Positions 1 to 10,158 of a DNA stretch of 64,000 bases are shown here, piece after piece. The stretch is from Brucella grignonensis (lineage in GTDB: Bacteria; Pseudomonadota; Alphaproteobacteria; Rhizobiales; Rhizobiaceae). Under the pieces are notes generated by a model. That model was not told where the DNA came from, searched no databases, and worked only from the letters and a program-made list of their open reading frames with translations. Position 1 is the first letter of the stretch. Every line of letters begins with the position of its first letter. The translations under genes and the position numbers were made by a program. The stretch lies in assembly GCF_002252505.1 (NCBI RefSeq), contig NZ_NNRL01000153.1:62001-126000 (forward strand), given 5' to 3'.

Positions 1-1
1 C

Positions 2-811
2 AGCACGCCGTTACTTGGCTGGTCCATGACGAAATCGATTATGGCGACATTGATCGGTATGCGCATTGCAGAAGGCCGGATGGATCTAAAACGCGATCAC
101 TTGCTACCGGAATGGAACAGTGACGATCGTTCCAAAGTTACACTCGCTGACCTGATGGCCATGGAAAGCGGCCTCAAATTTGACGAAGATTATGGCAACG
201 TCACGGACGTGACGCGCATGCTTTTCCTCGAGAACAATATGACTGGATTTGCCGCCTCTCTGCCGCTTGAAGCGCAGCCGGGCACAAAATTCAACTATTC
301 GAGCGGCACGGCAAACATCCTGTCCAAGCTCTATATGGAAAGTTTCAACAGCCGCGGTGAAGCATTTACCTATGCGCAGAAAAAGCTCTTTGAGCCATTG
401 GGCATCGCGAGCGCTACGTTGGAAGCGGATGCCAGCGGTATTTTTGTTGGCTCTTCTTACCTCTATGCAAATGCGCGCGACTGGCTTTATCTCGCACGAT
501 TTCTTCTTGACGATGGAAGGATTGGCGACAAACAACTGTTGCCGGCCGATTTCGTAAACTTCATGCGGCAACCGTCCAAAGCCTCACAGGGGCGTTACGG
601 ATCGGCGCAAGTATGGCTGCAAAGTGCAGGGGTGCATGTTGGCACAGAAGGCATCCCGGCAGATGCCTTCTGGATATCGGGTCATGACGGACAAAGCATT
701 CTCATCGTTCCATCGATGCAGCTGGCAATTGTCCGTCTCGGCCTCACTCCGTCACGTACCGGATATAAGGTCCCGGAGCTTCAGGCGGCTGTGGTTAAAG
801 CACTTCACTGA
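2..811 (+). CDS. Serine hydrolase, beta-lactamase family (5' truncated by window)
   Basis: C-terminal part of a penicillin-binding-protein-like serine hydrolase (PF00144 type: class C beta-lactamases, esterases, D-aminopeptidases). The open frame runs to the window edge, and the SxxK motif (Ser-Met-Thr-Lys, bases 23-34) lies before the first ATG at 26. That ATG therefore cannot be the start, and the gene begins upstream of the window. A second-motif tyrosine is seen in Phe-Asn-Tyr-Ser-Ser near base 294, and a His-Asp-Gly-Gln near base 684 fits the third (HxG-type) motif. The substrate cannot be told. Its last 7 bp overlap the end of the convergent MscS gene. Confidence 0.8.
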   Translation, partial: STPLLGWSMTKSIMATLIGMRIAEGRMDLKRDHLLPEWNSDDRSKVTLADLMAMESGLKFDEDYGNVTDVTRMLFLENNMTGFAASLPLEAQPGTKFNYSSGTANILSKLYMESFNSRGEAFTYAQKKLFEPLGIASATLEADASGIFVGSSYLYANARDWLYLARFLLDDGRIGDKQLLPADFVNFMRQPSKASQGRYGSAQVWLQSAGVHVGTEGIPADAFWISGHDGQSILIVPSMQLAIVRLGLTPSRTGYKVPELQAAVVKALH

Positions 812-2037
812 TCCGGTTTCAGATCGGCGAGGTTGAGCTTGCGAAAGTCTCCGCCGCTCGGATTCTGGAATGGGTAGAGGCCAAACTCCGGCATGACTGC
901 ATAGAGGTGATCGAAAATATCGGACTGGATCTGCTCATAAGAAGCCCAGGCAGTTGTGTTCGTGAAACAGTAGATCTCTAGCGGCAAACCGTCCGGCGTC
1001 GGATCCATCTGGCGAACAATCAAAGTCATCCCTTTGTGAATGCCGGGATGACTGCGCAGATAGGTTTCAACATAGGCGCGGAATGTTCCGATATTGGTAA
1101 AGCGACGGGTATTGACCGGGTTCTTTGCCTTGTCGCCGAGCTTTGCATTCCAATCGGCGATTTCTTTTTCTTTCTTCGAAAGATAAGCTGTCAGCTGATC
1201 AATAGATGCAAGACTTTGAAGTTCTTCTTCGCTCAGAAAGCGGATTGTAGCCTGATCGATAAACAGAGCACGTTTGATGCGCCGTCCGCCTGACTGCTGC
1301 ATCCCGCGATAGTTTTTCATCGGTTCAGTGATGAGCTTGCGGATTGGAACGGTGGTAATGGTATTGTCGAAATTCTGCACCTTCACCGTATAAAGCGCGA
1401 TCTCAACCACATCGCCATTGGTATCGAGGTTTTTCATCTCGATCCAGTCGCCGACGCGCACCATGTTTGAGGAGGCGATTTGCATACTGGCTACGAGCGA
1501 AAGTAACGTATCCTGAAAAACCAGAATAAGCACTGCGGCCATAGCACCGACACCGGACAGAAGGATGATTGGAGACCGGTCCAGTAGTGTGGCAATTATA
1601 AGTACAATTGCCACGATATAGATCACGAGCTTACTGACCTGAATATAGCCCTTGATTGGGCGGTCTTTCGCTTCTTCACGGCGGCTATAAAGCGTATCCA
1701 CGACGCTTAGAAATGCGCTCACGGTAAATGCCAGGGTCAGGATAATGAATGCCGTTGCAACATTACTGATGACCGTCAGTGCAGTTTGCGGCAACCCAGG
1801 TACAGCAGAGATGCCTGACGAAATAATCAAAGCCGGAACGACATTAGCCAGATGACCAACAATACCGTGCTTTTTTAGTTCCTCATCCTGACCAAAAGAC
1901 GTCTTTCGAACGACTTTATTCAGAACTCTAAGCAATATCGCTTTAATGAGAAAATTGGCGACAAATGCTGCAAGAACAAGACCGCCAAGTGATGCAACCG
2001 TTTGCGCCCAAGGATGGGCAATAAAGAATTCTGACAA
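805..2037 (-). CDS. Mechanosensitive ion channel, MscS/YbdG-like
   Basis: About 410-residue inner-membrane channel of the MscS superfamily, expected to open on membrane tension after hypo-osmotic shock. Four hydrophobic helices fill the N-terminal 200 residues. They are followed by the pore-lining stretch with Phe-Gln-Asp-Thr-Leu-Leu-Ser-Leu and by Asn-Met-Val-Arg-Val-Gly-Asp-Trp-Ile-Glu-Met, the signature at the start of the beta domain. A longer cytosolic C-terminal domain resembles YbdG (MscM). The start is uncertain. A TTG at 2037 follows a GGGAAAG and sits just before the first helix. The frame can be extended to a TTG at 2115, but that adds a polar, unconserved-looking segment. It converges with the hydrolase. 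Confidence 0.85.
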   Translation of the reverse strand: MSEFFIAHPWAQTVASLGGLVLAAFVANFLIKAILLRVLNKVVRKTSFGQDEELKKHGIVGHLANVVPALIISSGISAVPGLPQTALTVISNVATAFIILTLAFTVSAFLSVVDTLYSRREEAKDRPIKGYIQVSKLVIYIVAIVLIIATLLDRSPIILLSGVGAMAAVLILVFQDTLLSLVASMQIASSNMVRVGDWIEMKNLDTNGDVVEIALYTVKVQNFDNTITTVPIRKLITEPMKNYRGMQQSGGRRIKRALFIDQATIRFLSEEELQSLASIDQLTAYLSKKEKEIADWNAKLGDKAKNPVNTRRFTNIGTFRAYVETYLRSHPGIHKGMTLIVRQMDPTPDGLPLEIYCFTNTTAWASYEQIQSDIFDHLYAVMPEFGLYPFQNPSGGDFRKLNLADLKPDQ

Positions 2038-2427
2038 TAGACTTTCCCGTATGGATTGTTTGGAATGATTGGGTGAATGTTTAACAGTGGTACGTGCATG
2101 AACCGCTGAAATCAACCGTTGCCATCATTTCAAATAAAAGCTCCGGCCAGAGATCATGATTTTTACCCATGAAGGAAACCAGAGACTTATAGTTACAGCA
2201 CTGGCGTAGATGTTGCTAACGCGTCTGTCGGAGTTTCTTTCTATGCAAATTCTGAAATGCCTATAAACCGTACGCACGTCGTCGCAGGAATTATTATTCT
2301 AAGCTTACACGCTCGGTTACTTAATTTGAACGTGGAGATATGAATTGAAATCAAAGTTTTTATATATTTTATCAACAGCAGGACCTGAGTGAGAAACATA
2401 AATCATCAAAAAATACACTATAAAAAC
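2038..2427. other. Intergenic, no gene seen
   Basis: AT-rich stretch between the MscS gene start and the nrdJ terminator. It should hold the MscS promoter. Only ORFs under about 10 codons occur, without ribosome sites. No repeat or RNA gene was recognised. Confidence 0.5.
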
Positions 2428-2457
2428 AAGACAGGCCGGTTTTACCCGGCCTGTCTT
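2428..2457 (-). terminator. Intrinsic terminator of nrdJ
   Basis: A perfect 12-bp stem (2428-2439 with 2446-2457) with a 6-nt loop lies 22 bp after the nrdJ stop. On the minus strand it is followed by GTTTTTA. Confidence 0.85.
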
Positions 2458-2479
2458 TTATATTCAATTTAACTGCAGA

Positions 2480-5400
2480 TTAGCTGCAACCGCTTGTAGC
2501 GCCACATGTGTCGCACTTGAGGCAAGTACCGTTGCGAACCATGGTAAAGTTCTGGCACTCCGTGCAGCTGTCACCCGTATAGCCCTGCATCATCGATTTG
2601 ATACGGCGATCAGCTTCAAGCTTCTTGGCGGCATTCGTCGTTTCTGCACGAGCAGATGCCGCATCAGCTGCTGCCTTATCGGAGAACAGTTCGGTTGCTG
2701 CCTGATTTTCCTGCTGAGGTGCTGGTGTTGCCTGCTCCTCAAACTCGCGCTTGAGTGCAGTCGCCCCTTCAGTCGCCAGACCAACTGTTGCCGAGCGCGG
2801 CGCAGACGCTTTCAGCGTGGTGACATTGGAACCTTGTGGTGCCGATGTAACCGAACCCTTTGATTCAACGCCGGGCTGTGTGTTTGACACCAATGTCGGC
2901 TTGTAGCCGCGTGTCCAGCCGGTGGAAACGAGATTGGTTTTGCCTTCCTGAATGCCCTTACCGAGCGCCGTGTTCGAGAAATCGCTCGTATCGACATGAG
3001 CGAGATCGTTGCGGCCAAGGTAAGACACAGCCAGTTCACGGAAGACATAATCGATGATCGACGTTGCCGTCTTGATCGCATCATTGCCGATGACCATGCC
3101 CGCAGGCTCGAACTTCGTGAACGTAAATGCCTCGACATATTCCTCGAGCGGCACGCCATATTGAAGGCCGAGCGACACAGCAATAGCGAAGTTGTTCATC
3201 ATTGCACGGAAAGCAGCACCTTCTTTGTGCATATCAATGAAGATTTCACCGAGGCGACCATTACCAAACTCACCTGTGCGAAGGTAAACCTTATGACCAC
3301 CTACGACTGCCTTCTGCGTGTAACCCTGACGACGGTTCGGCAGCTTCTCACGCTCATGAACGATCTTTTCGACGACCTTTTCAACGACGCGCTCTGTGAT
3401 CTGAACAGCACGCGCTGCTGCCGGTGCTTCAATCAGCGCTTCAACCGCATCATCTTCGTCTTCATCATCTGCAATCAGCGAAGCGTTCAATGGCTGCGAG
3501 AGCTTGGACCCATCTCGATAAAGCGCATTGGCCTTAAGTGCCAGCTTCCACGAAAGCATGTACGCGCTCTTGCAGTCTTCAACGGTCGCTTCATTTGGCA
3601 TGTTGATCGTCTTGGAGATCGCACCTGAAATGAATGGCTGTGCTGCTGCCATCATCCAGATATGGCTTTCAACCGACAGATAACGCTTGCCAATCTTGCC
3701 GCAAGGATTGGCGCAATCAAACACTGCATAATGCTCTTCTTTGAGGAAAGGCGCACCTTCAAGCGTCATCGCACCGCAAACGTGAACATTTGCTGCTTCG
3801 ATTTCCTTCTTGGCAAAACCAATCGCTGGCAGCAATTCAAACGAGAAATCGTTGAGCTGCTCATCAGTAAGCTTGAGCACGTCCTTGCAGAAATCTTCGC
3901 CAAGCGTCCACTTGTTGAAAGCGAACTTGATGTCGAACGCGCTTTTTAGAGCCGCATTCAGCACTTCAATCTTCTCGTCAGTAAAGCCCTTGGCCTTCAA
4001 AGTAGAAGGATTGACGCCCGGTGCCTGATTGAGATTGCCATGACCGACAGCATAAGCTTCGATTTCAGCAATCTGGCTTTCCGAATAGCCGAGTGTGCGT
4101 AGCGCTTCAGGAACTGCACGATTGATGATCTTGAAATAGCCGCCGCCCGCGAGCTTCTTGAACTTCACCAGAGCAAAGTCAGGCTCAATACCGGTCGTAT
4201 CACAATCCATGACGAGGCCGATCGTGCCGGTCGGCGCGATAACTGTCGCCTGCGCATTGCGGTAGCCGTGCTTTTCACCGAGTTCCAGAGCCTTGTCCCA
4301 TGCAGCGCGTGCATGAGCGATCATGTCCTGATCAGGGCAATCTTCAGCAATCAGGCCAACCGGATTAACAGCCAGACCTTCATAACCATCATTTTCGCCA
4401 TAAGCGGCGCGGCGATGATTGCGAATAACGCGGAGCATGCTTTCGGCATTTGGCTCATAGCTTGGGAAAGCACCGAGTTCCTTCGCCATTTCAGCGGAAG
4501 TGGCATAGGCAACACCGGTCATGATTGCGGTGAGGGCGCCACAGATCGCACGGCCTTCATCGGAGTCGTAAGGAATGCCGGAGGTCATCAACAGACCGCC
4601 AATATTGGCATAGCCTAATCCGAGCGTGCGGTATTCGTAGGAAAGACGAGCAATTTCCTTCGAAGGGAACTGCGCCATCATCACAGAAATTTCGAGAACC
4701 ATCGTCCAAAGACGAGCGGTATGCTCATAAGCGCTAATGTCGAACGAGCCGTCCTTGTTGCGGTAGGTCAGCAGATTGATCGACGCCAGATTGCAAGCCG
4801 TGTCATCAAGGAACATATATTCCGAGCAGGGATTGGACGCGCGGATCGGGCCAGCCGCAGGGCAGGTATGCCAGTCGTTCATCGTGGTGTTGAAGTGAAG
4901 ACCCGGATCAGCCGATGCCCAGGCGGCATAACCGATCTTTTCCCAAAGATCGCGCGCCTTGAGCGTCTTCATAACACGGCCATCGCGACGTGCCGTCAGG
5001 TTCCAGTCGCCGTCAGTTTCGACAGCACGCAGGAACTCATCCTTAAGCGAGACGGAATTGTTGGAATTCTGGCCCGACACTGTGAGATAAGCTTCCGAAT
5101 CCCAATCGGTATCATAGGTTTTGAACTCAATATCCGTATAGCCCTGACGCGCAAACTGAATGACACGCTTCACGTAGTTTTCAGGAACCTGGTTCTTCTT
5201 TGCAGCCTTGATTTCGCGCTTGAGGGCAGGGTTCTTCGATGGGTCGAAGCAATCATCATTGTCTGCTTCGCAGTTCACGCAAGCCTTCATGATGGCAGTC
5301 AGATGCTGCTTGACGATCTTGGAGCCGGTAACGAGGGCCGCAACTTTCTGCTCCTCCTTCACCTTCCAGTCGATATATTCTTCGATATCCGGATGGTCGA

Positions 5401-6253
5401 CATCGACAACCACCATCTTGGCAGCGCGACGTGTCGTACCACCCGACTTGATCGCGCCCGCTGCCCGGTCGCCGATCTTAAGAAAGCTCATAAGACCCGA
5501 CGACTTGCCGCCGCCCGACAGCTTTTCGCCTGCGCCACGCAGATGCGAGAAGTTGGAGCCAGTGCCCGAGCCATATTTGAACAGACGGGCTTCACGAACC
5601 CAGAGATCCATGATGCCGCCTTCATTGACGAGATCATCACCAACCGACTGAATGAAGCAGGCATGTGGCTGTGGATGTTCGTAAGCGGACTTGGATTTCG
5701 TCAGCTTGCCAGTCTGCCAGTCAACATAGAAGTGCCCTTGACCCGGACCGTCAATGCCATAAGCCCAATGCAGGCCAGTGTTGAACCATTGCGGGCTGTT
5801 TGGTGCGACACGCTGCGTTGCAAGCATATAAGCGAGTTCATCACGGAAAGCGCTCGCATCTTCTTCGGAGTTGAAGTAGCCGCCCTTCCAACCCCAATAG
5901 GTCCAGGTGCCAGCCAGACGATCGAAAACCTGGCATGCATCCATTTCAGAACCAAAACGCTCATCTTCCGGAAGCTTGGATAGAGCCTCTTCATCCGGAA
6001 CCGAGCGCCAGAGCCATGAAGGAACATCGTTCTCTTCAACTTTTTTCAGACGGGCAGGGACTCCGGCTTTGCGGAAATACTTCTGCGCAAGAATGTCTGC
6101 GGCAACCTGGCTGAACTGCGCCGGGACATTGATGTCCTCAAGGCGAAACACCACCGAGCCATCGGGATTCTTGATCTCACTGGTCGCCGTGCGGAATTCG
6201 ATCTCCGCATAGGCCGACTGGTTTTCTTTCGTGAAACGGCGTTCGATCTTCAT
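2480..6253 (-). CDS. nrdJ: Adenosylcobalamin-dependent ribonucleotide reductase (class II)
   Basis: About 1257-residue class II RNR that reduces ribonucleotides to deoxyribonucleotides using adenosylcobalamin, independent of oxygen. The catalytic Asn-Pro-Cys-Ser-Glu motif sits near residue 475, and the phosphate-binding Pro-Thr-Gly-Thr-Ile-Gly follows further on. A low-complexity linker of about 120 residues near the C-terminus leads to a cysteine-rich tail (CxxC ... CxxCxxC) that fits the redox-active, zinc-ribbon-like end of long NrdJ proteins. I start at the ATG at 6253, which gives the usual Met-Lys-Ile-Glu-Arg-Arg N-terminus. An in-frame ATG at 6262 is possible. No cobalamin riboswitch was found upstream. 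A NrdR-box-like palindrome lies 18 bp before the ATG. Confidence 0.97.
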   Translation of the reverse strand: MKIERRFTKENQSAYAEIEFRTATSEIKNPDGSVVFRLEDINVPAQFSQVAADILAQKYFRKAGVPARLKKVEENDVPSWLWRSVPDEEALSKLPEDERFGSEMDACQVFDRLAGTWTYWGWKGGYFNSEEDASAFRDELAYMLATQRVAPNSPQWFNTGLHWAYGIDGPGQGHFYVDWQTGKLTKSKSAYEHPQPHACFIQSVGDDLVNEGGIMDLWVREARLFKYGSGTGSNFSHLRGAGEKLSGGGKSSGLMSFLKIGDRAAGAIKSGGTTRRAAKMVVVDVDHPDIEEYIDWKVKEEQKVAALVTGSKIVKQHLTAIMKACVNCEADNDDCFDPSKNPALKREIKAAKKNQVPENYVKRVIQFARQGYTDIEFKTYDTDWDSEAYLTVSGQNSNNSVSLKDEFLRAVETDGDWNLTARRDGRVMKTLKARDLWEKIGYAAWASADPGLHFNTTMNDWHTCPAAGPIRASNPCSEYMFLDDTACNLASINLLTYRNKDGSFDISAYEHTARLWTMVLEISVMMAQFPSKEIARLSYEYRTLGLGYANIGGLLMTSGIPYDSDEGRAICGALTAIMTGVAYATSAEMAKELGAFPSYEPNAESMLRVIRNHRRAAYGENDGYEGLAVNPVGLIAEDCPDQDMIAHARAAWDKALELGEKHGYRNAQATVIAPTGTIGLVMDCDTTGIEPDFALVKFKKLAGGGYFKIINRAVPEALRTLGYSESQIAEIEAYAVGHGNLNQAPGVNPSTLKAKGFTDEKIEVLNAALKSAFDIKFAFNKWTLGEDFCKDVLKLTDEQLNDFSFELLPAIGFAKKEIEAANVHVCGAMTLEGAPFLKEEHYAVFDCANPCGKIGKRYLSVESHIWMMAAAQPFISGAISKTINMPNEATVEDCKSAYMLSWKLALKANALYRDGSKLSQPLNASLIADDEDEDDAVEALIEAPAAARAVQITERVVEKVVEKIVHEREKLPNRRQGYTQKAVVGGHKVYLRTGEFGNGRLGEIFIDMHKEGAAFRAMMNNFAIAVSLGLQYGVPLEEYVEAFTFTKFEPAGMVIGNDAIKTATSIIDYVFRELAVSYLGRNDLAHVDTSDFSNTALGKGIQEGKTNLVSTGWTRGYKPTLVSNTQPGVESKGSVTSAPQGSNVTTLKASAPRSATVGLATEGATALKREFEEQATPAPQQENQAATELFSDKAAADAASARAETTNAAKKLEADRRIKSMMQGYTGDSCTECQNFTMVRNGTCLKCDTCGATSGCS

Positions 6254-6271
6254 CTGTCCCATCCAAACGTT

Positions 6272-6281
6272 CTATATATAG
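6272..6281 (-). promoter_or_regulatory. Possible NrdR box overlapping the nrdJ -10 element
   Basis: The 10-bp palindrome CTATATATAG matches the core of the NrdR consensus (CwAtATaTwG) at every position. On the minus strand it contains CTATAT, the alphaproteobacterial -10 sequence, with a weak -35 (GCTGAA) 17 bp upstream. Only one box is clear, whereas NrdR sites usually come in pairs. The predicted leader would be under about 20 nt. Confidence 0.45.
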
Positions 6282-6974
6282 TAGCCAGGCTGATCAATTT
6301 CAGCCCTAGTTCAGCCTTGGCGTGCCAGCCACAACAGGCGTCCTGCGTATTCGTTTCGAACGTCCTCCCTGCGCAGGAGGGCAATCGTGTTAAGGAGCGT
6401 GCTCCTCGATGTTTTTTCAACCAACCCTGCTCACATGGGCACAATTGGTGTTCCAGCCGCAAGGCTGGTCTTATTCGAAGTCATACGAGCTTGCGGATAA
6501 GGTCTTTCCCTATCTGGTATGTTATCATGATTGAAAATACTAAATCTAGTATTAATCCGACATCAATACCAACAAAACTCATCTTTCCGGTGAAGCTAAG
6601 CCTCTGAATTTCAGACGCAAAAAATCCCGCGCGATAAACATCTTTTCGACGCACCGCCCGCTACTGACTCAACTAAATTGAAGAAAAGGCCAACACAACT
6701 CGACGCCCGGCCACGCTACTCACGCAACGATCATTTCATAAAAAACGACTCGGAGATAAGCGTCAAGCTTTGGTTTACCATAAGGCTTCCAACGCTAGAT
6801 ATTGTGAGAAAGTGCTGGGGGCAAATGTGGATAACGGGGAGAATGACAGTTATATGAAGGGGAAACGAAATCATCTCCACAGACCTGCGGCCACCGTTTA
6901 TTTGAAACTTGCTCAACAAGAGCAATGACCTTCATCCCATCTAATCCAGTTTGACGGTCAAGCCGACGTTGCGC
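6282..6974. other. Long intergenic region upstream of nrdJ
   Basis: About 690 bp with no convincing gene. Two GC-rich hairpins stand out at about 6362-6380 (CCTCC/GGAGG arms) and 6395-6408 (AGGAGC/GCTCCT). The second is followed 5 nt later by a run of six T on the plus strand and could end a short divergent transcript, but no promoter is evident. Short ORFs on both strands lack ribosome sites. Confidence 0.4.
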
Positions 6975-7140
6975 CTAGTGGTCTGAATTCGACATTTGCA
7001 TCCCTCGATTACAAACTCGGACAATTGTCGAAATCAAAAAGACCACTAGCAAGTTTACGAATCTAGTGGATTTTTCGAATTTGACGTTTGAAACTGCGTT
7101 GCAGTCGGTCGGGGTTCAAACGCCAAATTCAATCCACTAG
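6975..7140. repeat. 166-bp paired-hairpin element, copy 1
   Basis: Two consecutive imperfect inverted repeats, 6975-7049 (75 bp) and 7063-7140 (78 bp), are separated by 13 bp ending in GAAT. Each starts with CTAGTGG and ends with CCACTAG. The four arms look related to each other (CTAGTGG then GAATTyGrC). A second copy with the same total length, spacing and CTAG borders lies at 33884-34049. It is non-coding and resembles a MITE or REP-like mobile palindrome. Confidence 0.75.
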
Positions 7141-7216
7141 GATAGATGAGTGTCATTTATCCCCAACTCCGGCTATGCCTGAGTTCTTGTTCATTTATAT
7201 TTTTCTAGGGGGAAAT

Positions 7217-7528
7217 TTGAAACCTTTATTGATGACATCTGTGCTCTTCACAGCGCTCTCTCTAAGCGCCTGCACAACCACGCCTGATTCCAATTCAGCG
7301 TCAGTAATTACCTCTGATGCCTGCGGCGCTTCGCAATATCAAAAATTGGTTGGCGGCCCATCCTCTGCGACAACAGGATTAAAAATCCCAGGCGATTCAC
7401 GTCATTATGGACGTGAAGAGCGCGTCGCAACCGACAAGCCCTCGCGTTTGAATTTCGTTCACAGCGGGACCGCGACCGAGTCTGTGATTAATCCGAAATC
7501 TACCGTAATACGCGTATTTTGCGGGTAA
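7217..7528 (+). CDS. I78-family peptidase inhibitor lipoprotein
   Basis: About 103-residue lipoprotein. The signal peptide ends in a lipobox (Leu-Ser-Ala-Cys) at about residues 14-17, which predicts lipid attachment after export. The rest fits peptidase inhibitor family I78: Cys-Gly-Ala-Ser-Gln-Tyr-Gln-Lys-Leu-Val-Gly, then Pro-Ser-Arg-Leu-Asn, and a terminal Val-Phe-Cys-Gly. Family members inhibit serine proteases. The start chosen is TTG at 7217, five bases after AGGGGG; the open frame extends to 7088 without a ribosome site. The gene stands alone, just downstream of the paired-hairpin element. Confidence 0.8.
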   Translation: MKPLLMTSVLFTALSLSACTTTPDSNSASVITSDACGASQYQKLVGGPSSATTGLKIPGDSRHYGREERVATDKPSRLNFVHSGTATESVINPKSTVIRVFCG

Positions 7529-7605
7529 AAACCCTATAAAGCTCCGGTAATCCGGGGCTTAAGCTGAATCGCGATCTAGTTGTTACAAATGTCGTAACAT
7601 TCCAA

Positions 7606-7638
7606 AGCACACCTCAATCATTTCAATTGAGGTGTGCT
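7606..7638. terminator. Hairpin between convergent genes
   Basis: A perfect 13-bp stem (7606-7618 with 7626-7638) and 7-nt loop lie between the I78 lipoprotein gene and the NUDIX gene. T-runs are poor on both sides, so termination is inferred from position and stem strength. Confidence 0.55.
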
Positions 7639-7668
7639 CAAAAATATTCTTTGAAATGTAAAAACGGA

Positions 7669-8157
7669 CTATTCAGCGGCAATTGCCATACGTGAACCGC
7701 CAAAATCCAACAGAATGCGCTTAAGATCGATTTCATCGACCCGCTCAGCGGCTTCCCGAGGGGAAACCCATTCGCAAACACGTTGATCACGTTCCGGCCA
7801 ATCCTTAGCACGCTCGATAAAGTGCAGAGCGTAGACCGCAACCGTAAACTGATTGATGCATTCTGGCGGCAGGTCGCTCTTGCAATAATCGAAGCTCCCG
7901 ATTGGCTGAGATAATATCTCGCCACGTACGCCAGCTTCTTCATAAGCTTCACGAGCAGCCGTCTCCGCAAGCGTGCGGCCAACTTGTGGCCATCCCTTGG
8001 GAATCACCCAACGGCCGGTTCCACGACTGGTGATGACAAGAACCTGCAATTCATGTGCGTCGTAGCGGTACACAAGTGCCGCAACCTGTTGCAAACGACC
8101 GGAAGGCGTCAGAATACGCTTTTCCGTTGCAACAAATTTTTTAGCCTGTGTTTTCAC
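7669..8157 (-). CDS. NUDIX hydrolase
   Basis: About 162-residue cytosolic NUDIX-domain hydrolase. The NUDIX box is visible as Gly-Trp-Pro ... Ala-Ala-Arg-Glu-Ala-Tyr-Glu-Glu-Ala-Gly-Val, in the form typical of diphosphoinositol/diadenosine polyphosphate hydrolases of Rhizobiales. The substrate is unknown. The start is unsure: GTG at 8157 follows GGTGGGA at a suitable distance and gives a basic N-terminus. The frame continues to TTG at 8211 but no ribosome site is seen there. Confidence 0.85.
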   Translation of the reverse strand: MKTQAKKFVATEKRILTPSGRLQQVAALVYRYDAHELQVLVITSRGTGRWVIPKGWPQVGRTLAETAAREAYEEAGVRGEILSQPIGSFDYCKSDLPPECINQFTVAVYALHFIERAKDWPERDQRVCEWVSPREAAERVDEIDLKRILLDFGGSRMAIAAE

Positions 8158-8402
8158 TGCGAAAGTCCCACCATTTTCCAAACAGAATGGATTGATTCGC
8201 CAAAATGACAATGGATTTGTTCGCTAATGCCTCACAATAAAAAGCCGAAAATGCTTTTATTTTTTAAGGGCTTGCTGAAATTTACGGGCGCACAGATTCA
8301 AATAAGGACCGTGCAGTCCGCCTCCATCTGATTTCGGCAGACCTTCAATATAGTGTGATTGCGGCGGTTTTACCACCGCAACCTACCTTCATTTATTTTC
8401 GT

Positions 8403-8900
8403 TTAGCCGCGTTTGCCGCCAGCAATCGGTTCCTGATAGGTAAAGCCCATATCCCATGGGAAATAGATCCAGGTATCCTGCGAAACTTCCGTCACAAAGG
8501 TATCGACGAGCGGGCGCCCCTTTGGCTTCGCATAAACGGTCGCAAAATGCGCCTTTGGCATCATTTCGCGGACGATGGCAGCAGTTTTGCCCGTATCAGT
8601 CAGGTCATCGACGACGATCACACCTTCACCACCGTTTTCGAGCAGTGGGGCGCTAATTCCTTTAAGGATTTCCATTTCACCCTGCGATGTATAGTCGTGA
8701 TAGGATGCAACGCAGACCGTTTCGATCAAACGAATGCCGAGTTCACGGCAAACAATAGCAGCCGGGACCAATCCACCGCGCGTGATTGCGACAATGGCCC
8801 GCCATTCTCGGTTCATATCGGCAATACGCCATGCAAGCGCGCGGGCATCACGGTGGAACTGATCCCAGGAAACGGGAAAGGCTTTATCGGGCAACGACAT
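8403..8900 (-). CDS. gpt: Xanthine-guanine phosphoribosyltransferase
   Basis: A 165-residue purine salvage enzyme that makes XMP and GMP from the bases and PRPP. The PRPP-binding loop is clear as [11 protein letters not shown]. Early Arg-Gly-Gly (pyrophosphate contact) and the C-terminal aromatic Trp-Ile-Tyr-Phe-Pro-Trp segment that stacks on the base also fit. The start is the ATG at 8900, giving the family length. An upstream in-frame start at 8933 would add 11 residues. An imperfect hairpin at 8359-8381 follows the stop. Confidence 0.93.
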   Translation of the reverse strand: MSLPDKAFPVSWDQFHRDARALAWRIADMNREWRAIVAITRGGLVPAAIVCRELGIRLIETVCVASYHDYTSQGEMEILKGISAPLLENGGEGVIVVDDLTDTGKTAAIVREMMPKAHFATVYAKPKGRPLVDTFVTEVSQDTWIYFPWDMGFTYQEPIAGGKRG

Positions 8901-9185
8901 CGAAATGCTCCATGGAAAATCCGGGAGTTTCACTCCGGACCTGTCAAACCAAAAATGCGCGATGGTGGTTGCCAGTCGCGCTGAACTGTCTGGATCTGCA
9001 GCTTTCCTTCATGCGCGCACAACACGCTAAATGCATGCAGCACAGGTATGGAAAGGCTTTCCGCCCGGCAATTTCAGCGCCGGGAAATGCTGATAACCGC
9101 AAATAGGCCTATCTTGCAAGAGCGGCGTGAGATCGCAGTCCCGCCCATTGCTAAAATTGAACCAATTAATTGCGAGAAATTAAAC

Positions 9186-9208
9186 GCCGACCCGACAAAC
9201 AGGTCGGC
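9186..9208 (-). terminator. Terminator of the UspA gene
   Basis: A 7-bp GC-rich stem (9186-9192 with 9202-9208) lies 17 bp after the stop. On the minus strand it is followed by GTTTAATTT. Confidence 0.55.
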
Positions 9209-9224
9209 ACTTTTTGAAAATGAT

Positions 9225-10070
9225 CTAGCGTGAGAAAAGCGTCAGGATCGGCAAATCATTAAGCATCGCACGGGTCACGCCACCAAAAACAAGCTCACGA
9301 AGCCTAGAATGGCTATATGCTCCCATGACCAAAAGATCAGCGCGCTCTGCAATGATGTGCTCACGCACCACATCCTGTGCATAACGATTGTGGGATGGAA
9401 GTGGGGTTATGCTGACATCCAGCCCATGACGGGACAATGCTTCGGCAAGGTCACTTCCGGCAAGCGCTTCATCTTCGCCTTCGCGTTCTGGCGGGTCGAC
9501 CCAGATAATTTCAGTTCGGCTTGCATGCTTCATCAGAGGCAGAGCATCAAAAGTTGCGCGCGCAGCCTCACGCTTTCCATTAAACGCAACAACGATGCGA
9601 TCCAGCGCCTCCATTGTGTGAACTGGTGCATAAGGCACCAACAGTACGGGGCAGCTCGAATTAAACACCAGCGTATCGGCGGTTTCATCATTGGTTGCCG
9701 GATCGTCCGGGTCCGGTTGACCAGCAACGAGCAATTCAGCGCCCAGGCAGGATGTCAGAACACCGTCAGCAGCAGTGCCCGTTTCAGAGCGGGTGACACG
9801 AAACTCGTGATTGGCGTCCTGACGACGCATCTCTTCTTCGAAAAGGTGCTTCAAGCGCTCTGAAATTTCCTTGTGCTGCTTGTCGTGCAGTTCAAACATG
9901 CCTGGATCGATAAACCCGTTGGGATCGGCATACACAATAGGAGAGGGAACAGAGTAAAGTCCTATGACGTGAATGTCGGGCATTCTGCGCATCAAAAGCT
10001 CAACCGCAGACAAAACCCGCTTCAATTCGGTTTCACTGCGGGAATAGGCAATCACCGTCTTGTAGGACAT
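9225..10070 (-). CDS. Universal stress protein, tandem UspA domains
   Basis: A 281-residue cytosolic protein with two UspA-like halves. The C-terminal half carries the ATP-binding pattern Gly-x2-Ser-x9-Gly (Met-Gly-Ala-Tyr-Ser-His-Ser ... Phe-Gly-Gly-Val-Thr). The N-terminal half is more degenerate. Tandem Usp proteins are stress-linked nucleotide binders; no enzymatic role can be assigned. The ATG at 10070 is preceded by AAGGAG. It lies between the gpt and CinA-like genes, all on the minus strand but with independent spacing. Confidence 0.9.
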   Translation of the reverse strand: MSYKTVIAYSRSETELKRVLSAVELLMRRMPDIHVIGLYSVPSPIVYADPNGFIDPGMFELHDKQHKEISERLKHLFEEEMRRQDANHEFRVTRSETGTAADGVLTSCLGAELLVAGQPDPDDPATNDETADTLVFNSSCPVLLVPYAPVHTMEALDRIVVAFNGKREAARATFDALPLMKHASRTEIIWVDPPEREGEDEALAGSDLAEALSRHGLDVSITPLPSHNRYAQDVVREHIIAERADLLVMGAYSHSRLRELVFGGVTRAMLNDLPILTLFSR

Positions 10071-10158
10071 ATTAGTTCTCCTTCCGGCTACATTTCCATT
10101 TTATCATATAATGCGCAGAAACAAATAGTTAGAGAGGCTCCGAAGGCTCAGTTTTAAT

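Noticed and set aside
4721-5983. 420-codon frame opposite nrdJ
   Set aside because: Antisense shadow of a certain gene, with no domain resemblance.
6254-6500. Cobalamin riboswitch upstream of nrdJ
   Set aside because: Neither the B12 box nor the long conserved core was seen on the coding strand.
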